A stretch of 64,000 nt of DNA from Pseudomonas helvetica (GTDB taxonomy: Bacteria > Pseudomonadota > Gammaproteobacteria > Pseudomonadales > Pseudomonadaceae). Location of the stretch: the NCBI RefSeq assembly GCF_039908645.1, contig NZ_CP150917.1, forward strand, positions 2,119,501 through 2,183,500, written 5' to 3'. Position 1 is the first letter of the stretch; every line of letters begins with the position of its first letter. The notes beneath the pieces are model-generated. The model saw only the letters and a program-made list of their open reading frames with translations, was not told the DNA's origin and searched no databases. The translations under genes and the position numbers were made by a program. This document shows positions 28,031 to 34,908 of the stretch, one piece after another.

Positions 28031-28046
28031 AGCGAGATCTGTGCCA
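28031..28046 (-). promoter_or_regulatory. Sigma-54 promoter of nasA
   Basis: Minus-strand TGGCACAGATCTCGCT fits TGGCAC-N5-TTGCT with one mismatch and correct GG-N10-GC spacing. It predicts a start near 28020, 4 bases before hairpin P1, so the transcript would begin with the leader structure. Confidence 0.8.
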
Positions 28047-28058
28047 ATAACTAGCTAT

Positions 28059-28206
28059 TGTGGCGAGGGAGCTTGCTCCCGTCGGCCGGTCCGCGCTCGG
28101 GCGGATCAGTCGTGATCTGGCTGACGGGCTTTAACTGACACTATGCGCTGGCGGGTTTTTGGGGGGGGCGCTTCGCACCCCAGCGGGAGCAAGCTCCCTC
28201 GCCACA
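28059..28206. repeat. REPIN between nasT and the nasA promoter
   Basis: Arms 'tgtggcgagggagcttgctc' (28059 on) and its complement (to 28206) enclose a spacer with a run of nine G near 28162-28170. With the leader and promoter it accounts for the 382-base gap between nasA and nasT. Confidence 0.88.
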
Positions 28207-28215
28207 AAGGTCGGC

Positions 28216-28791
28216 TCAGCCCAGCAATTCGCTCATGGCAATGATCTGTTCGGCCACCTGGATCAGCTTCTGCTGACGGCTCATGGCCTGGCGGCGCATC
28301 AGGGTGTAGGCCTGTTCTTCATTGCAGTCCTTCATTTTCATCAGCAAGCCCTTGGCCAGTTCAATGCGCTTGCGCTCGGCCAGTTGCTGGTCGCGGGCCT
28401 GGAGTTGGGCACGCAAGGCCTGATCGCTTTCAAAGCGTGCCATGGCCACGTCGAGGATCGGTTGCAGGCGCGCGGCATGAATGCCTTCGACGATGTAGGC
28501 GCTGACGCCGGACTTGATTGCCTGGCGCATCACGTCCGGGTCGTGCTCGTCGGTGAACATCACGATGGGCCGTGGCTGGTCGCGGCTGACCAGCACCACT
28601 TGCTCCAGCACATCACGGCTCGGTGACTCGGTATCGATCAGGATCACGTCCGGACGCACCGTTTCGACGCGCGCAGGCAGGTCGATGGTCAGGCCTGATT
28701 CATCGATCACCTCAAACCCGGCTTCGGTCAGCGCGGCCTTGAGCCGCCCGACCTTTTTCGCGGTGTCGTTGATCAGCAGGATACGCAACAT
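28216..28791 (-). CDS. nasT: ANTAR-domain response-regulator antiterminator NasT
   Basis: 191 aa. N-terminal pseudo-receiver domain (1 to about 120, 'ILLINDTAKKVGRLKAALTEAG') and C-terminal ANTAR RNA-binding domain (about 130-185, 'LLMKMKDCNEEQAYTLMRRQAM'). NasT is held by NasS without nitrate and released with nitrate to bind leader hairpins and allow readthrough. Three matching leaders lie in this window, upstream of nirB, nasA and nasS. It starts 15 bases after nasS, in one operon. Confidence 0.95.
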   Translation of the reverse strand: MLRILLINDTAKKVGRLKAALTEAGFEVIDESGLTIDLPARVETVRPDVILIDTESPSRDVLEQVVLVSRDQPRPIVMFTDEHDPDVMRQAIKSGVSAYIVEGIHAARLQPILDVAMARFESDQALRAQLQARDQQLAERKRIELAKGLLMKMKDCNEEQAYTLMRRQAMSRQQKLIQVAEQIIAMSELLG

Positions 28792-28806
28792 ATTTGCAGC
28801 CTCCTG

Positions 28807-30018
28807 TCAGCGGCGGGCGAGAAGAGCGGGGGTGTCGGCCATGGCGTGCAGCTTGAAGCTGCGGGCATACGCCGCCGGGTCCGAGCCATTCCATATTTTA
28901 CCGTCGATCAACTGGCTGCTGCGCATTTCCTGATCCCGGGCCGCGATGCCCAGCGCACTGGCGGCATCGCGATAGACACCAAGTTGCTGGACCTGACGCG
29001 CCACCTGCAGATAGTCCGGGTCTTCGCGCAGCAGGCCCCAGCGCCGGAATTGAGTCATGAACCACATGCCGTCGGAAAGGTACGGCAGGTTGACGTCGCC
29101 ACCGCCATGGAAGCGCAACGCGTGAGGGTCCTGCCAGCGATTGCCCAGGCCGTCGGCATAATCGCCCAGCAAGCGCGGTTCGATGCAGTCGAGCGGTGCA
29201 TCCAGGTATTCGGCAGCACTCAATAGTTGCGCGGTGCTGCGGCGGTTTTCGGTACTTTGCTCGATGAAGCGACTGGCCTCCAGGATCGCCATGACCAGTG
29301 CCCGTGCGGTGTTCGGGTATTGCTCGACGAAGGCGCGGGTGCAGCCGAGGACTTTTTCCGGGTGGTCGGGCCAGATGGTCTGGCTTGTCGCCAGGGTGAA
29401 GCCGAGGTTCTGCTTCACCGCACTGGCGCTCCAGGGTTCGCCGACGCAGAAACCGTCGATCCGTCCGGCCTGCAAGTGCGCGACCATTTGTGGCGGTGGC
29501 ACCACGACGCTGTCGACATCCTGCAACGGATGGATGCCCTGGCTCGCCAGCCAGTAATACAACCACATGGCGTGGGTGCCAGTGGGGAAGGTCTGGGCGA
29601 AGGTGAGTTTTGGGCGACTTTGGTGCACGTGACGTTCCAGCGCTTCAGGACCGGTCACGCCCAGCGCTTGCAGGCCATGAGAAAGGTTGATGCTCTGGCC
29701 GTTCTGGTTCAGCCCCATCAGCACGGCCATGTCCGTCGCGGCGACGCCGCCGATGCCCAGATGCACCGCATAGATCAAACCATAGAGGCTGTGGGCGGCA
29801 TCCAGTTCACCGCTGACCAGTTTGTCCCGCAGGTTGGCCCACGACGACTGGCGCTTGAGGTTCAGGGTCAACCCGTAGGGTTGGGCGAAGCCCTGAGTCG
29901 CCGCAACCACCACGGATGCGCAGTCGCTCAGGGCCATGAAACCGAGGTTGATCGCGGTCTTTTCCGGGGCATCGCTGCCATTGACCCAGGCCAGCGGTCC
30001 TGCTTCAGGTTCAGTCAT
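28807..30018 (-). CDS. nasS: Nitrate sensor NasS (soluble NrtA-like binding protein)
   Basis: 403 aa. Similar to the nitrate ABC-transporter binding proteins NrtA/NasF but with no signal peptide, so it works in the cytoplasm as the nitrate/nitrite sensor that sequesters NasT. Family segments include 'IGFCVGEPWSA'-like 'IDGFCVGEPWSASAV' and 'MALSDCASVVVAATQGFA'. The start at ATG 30018 follows AAGGTG and leaves the upstream terminator outside the gene; an ATG six codons upstream (30036) is possible, whereas longer frames run through the leader. Confidence 0.93.
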   Translation of the reverse strand: MTEPEAGPLAWVNGSDAPEKTAINLGFMALSDCASVVVAATQGFAQPYGLTLNLKRQSSWANLRDKLVSGELDAAHSLYGLIYAVHLGIGGVAATDMAVLMGLNQNGQSINLSHGLQALGVTGPEALERHVHQSRPKLTFAQTFPTGTHAMWLYYWLASQGIHPLQDVDSVVVPPPQMVAHLQAGRIDGFCVGEPWSASAVKQNLGFTLATSQTIWPDHPEKVLGCTRAFVEQYPNTARALVMAILEASRFIEQSTENRRSTAQLLSAAEYLDAPLDCIEPRLLGDYADGLGNRWQDPHALRFHGGGDVNLPYLSDGMWFMTQFRRWGLLREDPDYLQVARQVQQLGVYRDAASALGIAARDQEMRSSQLIDGKIWNGSDPAAYARSFKLHAMADTPALLARR

Positions 30019-30037
30019 CACATAAGCACCTTGCATG

Positions 30038-30147
30038 AAAAAAGCGCCGTACCCAGGCCCCAAGTGCAAACCAGGCCAGGTGACGACGCCGTTGTCCTTT
30101 TTAATCGTTACCTGGCACGCATCCCGCCATTGGCATGGGTGCCGATG
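30038..30147 (-). promoter_or_regulatory. Candidate ANTAR-type leader upstream of nasS
   Basis: Minus strand, from the predicted start near 30147: P1 at 30143-30114 (outer stem GGCAC/GTGCC, inner CAT/ATG and CC/GG with two single mismatches, hexaloop AATGGC), P2 at 30096-30085 (GAC, hexaloop AACGGC, GTC), then a terminator whose 5' arm GCGTCGT overlaps P2 and whose 3' arm ACGGCGC is followed by six U (30043-30038). Both hexaloops keep A1 and G4, and the P2 loop is identical to the nasA P1 loop. P2 is short, so this call is weaker than for the other two leaders, but the P2/terminator overlap is the same as at nasA. It would make nasST subject to its own antitermination. Confidence 0.66.
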
Positions 30148-30157
30148 TGAGTACCAG

Positions 30158-30173
30158 TGCAAGGCATATGCCA
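30158..30173 (-). promoter_or_regulatory. Sigma-54 promoter of nasST
   Basis: Minus-strand TGGCATATGCCTTGCA matches TGGCA-N6-TTGCA with GG-N10-GC spacing intact. It predicts a start about 4 bases ahead of the candidate leader hairpin, as at nasA. It abuts the 144-bp inverted-repeat element at 30174. Confidence 0.75.
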
Positions 30174-30317
30174 TGCAGGCCGTGTGAAAACTACTGCACT
30201 CGACAATCCTGCGTTAAAAACAGGCTCGGAATGCTCATTTACAACCCGTAAACTCCGCTTCCTCGCCTGTTTTTGCCTTGTCTTGCCTTCGCTCGCTACG
30301 TTTTCACACGGCCTGCA
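30174..30317. mobile_element. 144-bp inverted-repeat element (MITE-like), no coding capacity
   Basis: An 18-base perfect terminal inverted repeat, TGCAGGCCGTGTGAAAAC at 30174-30191 and its complement at 30300-30317, bounds a 108-base core without an ORF. The core includes a 'cgcctgtttttgccttgtct' stretch. I recall very similar sequences dispersed in Pseudomonas genomes, but cannot confirm that here. No target-site duplication is obvious. It lies between the divergent nasS and pyrD promoters. Confidence 0.7.
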
Positions 30318-30366
30318 CTGATGGCTGATTTCATCACGCACCTCGCTTGCGACCCCGATGCACGGC

Positions 30367-30372
30367 TATAAT
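30367..30372 (+). promoter_or_regulatory. pyrD -10 box
   Basis: A consensus TATAAT lies 39 bases before the pyrD ATG. The -35 region is poor: TTGCGA is only 14 bases upstream. The -10 is therefore plausible but not proven. Confidence 0.5.
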
Positions 30373-30411
30373 CGCCGCCTTATTTCGCCGCCAACCGAGT
30401 CAAATCCGCCC

Positions 30412-31431
30412 ATGTATACCCTGGCCCGCCAACTGTTGTTCAAACTCTCCCCGGAAACCTCCCACGATCTGTCCCTGGACCTGATCGGCGCAGGTGGGCG
30501 TTTGGGTCTCAATGGCTTGCTGTGCAAGGCGCCAGCGCAGTTGCCAGTGAATGTCATGGGCCTGGACTTCCCGAATCCGGTGGGGCTGGCGGCCGGTCTG
30601 GACAAGAACGGCGCAGCGATCGATGGGTTTGCGCAATTGGGTTTTGGCTTCGTTGAAATCGGCACCATCACCCCGCGTCCGCAACCGGGCAATCCAAAGC
30701 CACGGATTTTCCGCTTGCCGCAAGCCGAGGCGATCATCAACCGCATGGGGTTCAACAACCTCGGCGTCGATCATCTGCTGGCGCGTGTGGCAGCGGCCAA
30801 ATACAAGGGCGTGCTGGGGATCAACATCGGCAAGAACTTCGATACGCCGGTTGAGCGTGCGGTCGACGACTACCTGATCTGCCTGGACAAGGTTTACGCC
30901 CACGCCAGTTACGTGACGGTCAACGTCAGCTCGCCGAACACCCCGGGCCTGCGCAGCCTGCAATTTGGTGATTCGCTCAAGCAACTGCTCGAAGCCTTGC
31001 GTCAGCGTCAGGAAGATCTGGCTCAACGCCACGGCAAGCGTGTACCGCTGGCGATCAAGATTGCACCGGACATGACTGACGAAGAAACCGTTCAGGTGGC
31101 ACAAGCGCTGATCGACACCGGGATGGACGCGGTGATTGCGACCAACACCACCCTGAGCCGCGTAGGCGTCGAAGGCATGGAATACGGTGACGAGGCGGGC
31201 GGCTTGTCCGGCGCTCCGGTGCGCGACAAGAGCACTCACACGGTCAAGGTGTTGGCAGCCGAGTTGGCCGGGCGTTTGCCGATCATCGCGGTGGGCGGTA
31301 TTACCGAAGGCAAGCACGCGGCTGAGAAAATCGCTGCGGGCGCCAGTCTGGTGCAGCTCTACTCTGGCTTCATTTACAAAGGCCCTGCGTTGATTCGCGA
31401 ATCGGTGGATGCCATCGCCGCCCTGAGATAA
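30412..31431 (+). CDS. pyrD: Dihydroorotate dehydrogenase (quinone), class 2
   Basis: 339 aa. Membrane-associated flavoenzyme oxidising dihydroorotate to orotate with quinone in pyrimidine synthesis. The class 2 N-terminal helical extension ('[20 protein letters not shown]') is present, followed by the FMN barrel with '[16 protein letters not shown]' and '[15 protein letters not shown]' (catalytic Ser). '[27 protein letters not shown]' binds FMN phosphate (key parts [14 protein letters not shown]). The ATG at 30412 is preferred over an in-frame upstream one at 30358, which includes the -10 box. Confidence 0.96.
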   Translation: MYTLARQLLFKLSPETSHDLSLDLIGAGGRLGLNGLLCKAPAQLPVNVMGLDFPNPVGLAAGLDKNGAAIDGFAQLGFGFVEIGTITPRPQPGNPKPRIFRLPQAEAIINRMGFNNLGVDHLLARVAAAKYKGVLGINIGKNFDTPVERAVDDYLICLDKVYAHASYVTVNVSSPNTPGLRSLQFGDSLKQLLEALRQRQEDLAQRHGKRVPLAIKIAPDMTDEETVQVAQALIDTGMDAVIATNTTLSRVGVEGMEYGDEAGGLSGAPVRDKSTHTVKVLAAELAGRLPIIAVGGITEGKHAAEKIAAGASLVQLYSGFIYKGPALIRESVDAIAALR

Positions 31432-31457
31432 CCCCAACCCACGTGGCGAGAGGCCTT

Positions 31458-31589
31458 TGTGGCGAGGGAGCTTGCTCCCGCTGGGGCGCGAAGCGGCCCT
31501 AAAATCAGCAAATGCGGTGCATCAGGAATAACGCGGTGTCTGGATAGGGGCCGCTTCGCTGCCCAGCGGGAGCAAGCTCCCTCGCCACA
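31458..31589. repeat. REPIN downstream of pyrD
   Basis: Arms 'tgtggcgagggagcttgctc' (31458 on) and its complement (to 31589) with a 'gcgaagcggccc' motif inside each arm. The region between the convergent pyrD and rmf genes holds only this element and the rmf terminator. Confidence 0.9.
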
Positions 31590-31627
31590 CAGTATTTCAT
31601 CGTTGGTTTTGAGTTGATTGCAGGAAT

Positions 31628-31652
31628 AAAAAAGGGCTCCTCGAAGGAGCCC
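31628..31652 (-). terminator. rmf terminator
   Basis: Stem GGGCTCC / GGAGCCC with a tetraloop TCGA. On the minus strand it is followed by six U, and it lies 87 bases beyond the rmf stop. Confidence 0.88.
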
Positions 31653-31738
31653 CTGGGCCGAAGCCCGCCGTCCGGAGAGGACGTGCGTGGTTAAGTCGTT
31701 ACATATTCAGATTTTCGTGTCGGAGTGTGTGCCCTGTT

Positions 31739-31954
31739 TTAGCCGACGGCGTGAAGTTCGTTGAGTCTATGGATTCCCGCAGTGCCGGTCATACCGTCCC
31801 AGTTGTCGCCGCGTCCTTCTCGCCAGCCGTTGATCCAGGCTTGGCGTACCGACGGTAGAGTAAAGGGGCAAAGCTCACGGGATTTTCCACCAACGCCATA
31901 TTGATATCCGCGCAAAAATGCTCTTTCCAACGGATCACGCTTAAGTCTTCTCAT
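31739..31954 (-). CDS. rmf: Ribosome modulation factor
   Basis: 71 aa, strongly basic at the N-terminus ('MRRLKRDPLERAFLRGYQYG'), with the conserved 'SRELCPF' and 'RQAWINGWREGRGDNWDG' segments. RMF drives dimerisation of 70S ribosomes into inactive 100S particles in stationary phase. GAGGGAAAC precedes the ATG. It is single-gene, with a long non-coding region upstream and a strong terminator downstream. Confidence 0.96.
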   Translation of the reverse strand: MRRLKRDPLERAFLRGYQYGVGGKSRELCPFTLPSVRQAWINGWREGRGDNWDGMTGTAGIHRLNELHAVG

Positions 31955-32499
31955 AGGGTGTTTCCCTCACTTGTTGACTGTATTTGTCGCGTCGACCTCG
32001 ATTGAGGTCAGGCAGAAAAATTTCTGCCGTTGGTGGCTCGCTGCCGGCGTCACGAGCCAAGGTGTTGACGTCGTTGCGGCGTCAACCTGTGTTGAGTTCT
32101 AACCAATGCGTCACATCGAGGGAATGATCGTTTTGTCATAAGGACGTAACGATAATGATGCTAAGGCCATAAGTAACACGATGTAATTCCCGTGTTCATT
32201 GACCAAAGCTCGCTATGATCAGCCTTTCACTGGATGATGAGGCTAATGATTGAGTAAAAATGTCCACCCGTTGCACTCGGGTACTATTCGACGAAGGGTC
32301 GAGTTATGACATTTTGTTGCACAGAATTTTTTATCTGCCCTGGCATCTAAGCTCATTCAACCGGTTGGTTGGGTGAGCGGCCAGGGTGGGGCGGCACACT
32401 TTCGTGCCACGCGAGCGCTCTTCAAGAAAAGCGCTTGATTGAAAACCGAGCGGTCAATGCGTTGCCCGTTCACTTATTGCTAAAGGCCCTGGAACTCCC
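31955..32499. other. 545-base non-coding region between rmf and rlmKL with several hairpins
   Basis: No credible ORF. It holds the divergent promoters of rmf and rlmKL. Visible structures: GTTGACG...CGTCAAC at 32064-32086 (10-pair stem including one G-U, 3-base loop), a 12-pair stem with GGTT loop at 32351-32378, GGCAC/GTGCC at 32393-32408, and AGCGCT/AGCGCT at 32414-32435. The last three form a row within 125 bases of the rlmKL start. None has a U-run, so they are not ordinary terminators. Confidence 0.6.
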
Positions 32500-34770
32500 A
32501 TGTCGGATCGTTACGAACTCTTCCTCACTTGCCCCAAGGGCCTCGAAGGCCTGCTGATCGAGGAAGCCGTCGGGCTTGGCCTTGAGGAAGCGCGCGAGCA
32601 CACGTCGGCTGTGCGCGGCATGGCCGACATGGAAACGGCTTATCGCTTGTGCCTGTGGTCGCGTCTGGCTAACCGGGTGCTGCTGGTGCTCAAGCGTTTT
32701 CCGATGAAGGATGCCGAAGACCTGTACCACGGCGTGCTGGATATCGAGTGGCAAGACCACATGCTCAATGACGGCACCCTGGCCGTCGAATTCAGCGGTC
32801 ACGGCTCGGGCATCGACAACACGCACTTTGGCGCCCTGAAAGTGAAGGACGCCATCGTCGACAAGCTGCGCACTCCATCGGGTGAGCGTCCGTCCATCGA
32901 CAAGCTCAATCCGGACCTGCGCATTCACCTGCGCCTGGACCGTGGCGAAGCGATTCTGTCCCTCGATCTCTCCGGCCACAGCCTGCACCAGCGTGGTTAC
33001 CGCCTGCAGCAAGGGGCGGCACCGCTGAAGGAAAACCTCGCGGCAGCGATTCTGATCCGCTCCGGCTGGCCGCGCATTGCGGCTGAAGGCGGCGCCCTGG
33101 CTGACCCGATGTGCGGTGTCGGTACATTCCTCGTCGAAGCCGCGATGATCGCCGCCGACATGGCGCCGAACCTGCGTCGCGAGCAGTGGGGCTTCACCGC
33201 CTGGCTCGGTCATGTGCCGGCGCTGTGGAAGAAACTTCACGAAGAAGCCGTCGCCCGCGCCGCTGCCGGCCTGGCCAAGCCGCCGCTGTGGATTCGCGGT
33301 TACGAAGCCGACCCACGGCTGATTCAACCGGGCCGCAATAACGTCGAGCGCGCAGGCCTGAGTGAGTGGATCAAGATCTACCAGGGTGAAGTCGCAACCT
33401 TCGAGCCGCGCCCGGACCAGAACCAGAAAGGCCTGGTGATCTGCAACCCTCCGTACGGCGAGCGTCTGGGCGACGAGGCAAGCTTGCTCTATCTCTACCA
33501 GAACCTCGGCGAGCGTCTGCGTCAGGCCTGCCTGAACTGGGAAGCGGCGGTGTTCACCGGCGCACCGGACCTGGGCAAGCGCATGGGGATTCGCAGCCAC
33601 AAACAGTATTCGTTCTGGAACGGCGCCTTGCCGTGCAAATTGCTGTTGATCAAAGTACTGCCGGACCAGTTCGTCACAGGGGAGCGTCGTACCCCGGAGC
33701 AGCGTCAGGCCGAACGTGAGCAGGCGGCCTACGATCAGTCGCCGGCCGAGCCGCAAGAGCGCCAGTACAACAAGAACGGCAACCCGATCAAACCTGCACC
33801 GGCGCCGGCTCCCGTTATTGAACAGCCACGTCTGAGCGAAGGCGGGCAGATGTTTGCCAACCGCCTGCAAAAAAACCTCAAGGCGCTGGGCAAGTGGGTC
33901 AAGCGTGAAGGTATCGACTGCTACCGTGTCTACGATGCCGACATGCCGGAATACTCCATGGCCATCGACCTGTATCACGACTGGGTCCATGTTCAGGAAT
34001 ATGCGGCGCCGAAATCGATTGATCCGGAAAAAGCCTCGGCACGGATGTTCGATGCGCTGGCAGCCATTCCGCAGGCCTTGAACATCGACAAAAACCGCGT
34101 GGTCGTCAAACGTCGCGAGCGTCAGAGCGGCACCAAGCAGTACGAGCGCCAGAGCGCGCAGGGCAAGTTCACCGAGGTGAACGAAGGCGGCGTGAAGTTG
34201 CTGGTCAACCTGACCGACTACCTCGACACCGGCCTGTTCCTGGATCACCGTCCAATGCGTCTGCGGATTCAGAAAGAGGCGGCCGGCAAGCGCTTCCTCA
34301 ACCTGTATTGCTACACCGCAACCGCCAGCGTTCACGCGGCCAAGGGCGGTGCACGCAGCACCACCAGTGTCGACCTGTCGAAAACCTATCTGGATTGGGC
34401 GCGTCGCAACCTGTCGCTGAACGGTTTCTCCGACAAGAACCGTCTGGAGCAGGGCGACGTGATGGCCTGGCTGGAAGCCAACCGTGACGAGTTCGACATG
34501 ATCTTTATCGATCCGCCGACCTTTTCCAACTCCAAGCGCATGGAAGGGATCTTCGACGTGCAACGCGACCACGTGCAGTTGCTGGACCTGGCCATGGCCC
34601 GCCTCGCGCCGGGTGGTGTGTTGTATTTCTCCAACAACTTCCGCAAGTTCCAGCTCGAAGAAAACCTCACGGCGCGCTATGCCGTCGAGGAGATCACCGC
34701 ACAAACCATCGACCCGGACTTTGCCCGCAACGGCAAGATCCATCGCGCCTGGAAAATCATGGCGCGCTGA
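32500..34770 (+). CDS. rlmKL: 23S rRNA methyltransferase RlmKL (m2G2445 / m7G2069)
   Basis: 756 aa bifunctional enzyme. N-terminal THUMP domain (about 45-155), first methyltransferase domain (RlmL, N2-methylguanosine; 'DPMCGVGTFLVEAA' and 'VICNPPYGERLGDE' near 205 and 310), a charged linker (about 400-450) and second methyltransferase domain (RlmK, N7-methylguanosine; 'FLNLYCYTATASVHA' and 'MIFIDPPTFSNSKRM'). Matches the E. coli RlmKL layout and length. Followed by a terminator. Confidence 0.96.
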   Translation: MSDRYELFLTCPKGLEGLLIEEAVGLGLEEAREHTSAVRGMADMETAYRLCLWSRLANRVLLVLKRFPMKDAEDLYHGVLDIEWQDHMLNDGTLAVEFSGHGSGIDNTHFGALKVKDAIVDKLRTPSGERPSIDKLNPDLRIHLRLDRGEAILSLDLSGHSLHQRGYRLQQGAAPLKENLAAAILIRSGWPRIAAEGGALADPMCGVGTFLVEAAMIAADMAPNLRREQWGFTAWLGHVPALWKKLHEEAVARAAAGLAKPPLWIRGYEADPRLIQPGRNNVERAGLSEWIKIYQGEVATFEPRPDQNQKGLVICNPPYGERLGDEASLLYLYQNLGERLRQACLNWEAAVFTGAPDLGKRMGIRSHKQYSFWNGALPCKLLLIKVLPDQFVTGERRTPEQRQAEREQAAYDQSPAEPQERQYNKNGNPIKPAPAPAPVIEQPRLSEGGQMFANRLQKNLKALGKWVKREGIDCYRVYDADMPEYSMAIDLYHDWVHVQEYAAPKSIDPEKASARMFDALAAIPQALNIDKNRVVVKRRERQSGTKQYERQSAQGKFTEVNEGGVKLLVNLTDYLDTGLFLDHRPMRLRIQKEAAGKRFLNLYCYTATASVHAAKGGARSTTSVDLSKTYLDWARRNLSLNGFSDKNRLEQGDVMAWLEANRDEFDMIFIDPPTFSNSKRMEGIFDVQRDHVQLLDLAMARLAPGGVLYFSNNFRKFQLEENLTARYAVEEITAQTIDPDFARNGKIHRAWKIMAR

Positions 34771-34783
34771 GGCCTGATTGGAT

Positions 34784-34822
34784 CCACAGAGCCTTGATTT
34801 TTCGAGGTTCTGTGGTGTTTTT
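34784..34822 (+). terminator. rlmKL terminator
   Basis: A 13-pair stem (CCACAGAGCCTTG with CGAGGTTCTGTGG, two G-U pairs), six-base loop of mostly T, then TGTTTTT. It starts 13 bases after the stop codon. Confidence 0.8.
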
Positions 34823-34908
34823 GCGCTGGCTAATCTAATGGCTAATAGCTATAACTTCACTCAAAGCCAAGGTGACGCCTAAGCACGCCGGCGTTTTGAG
34901 TTTCGCTT

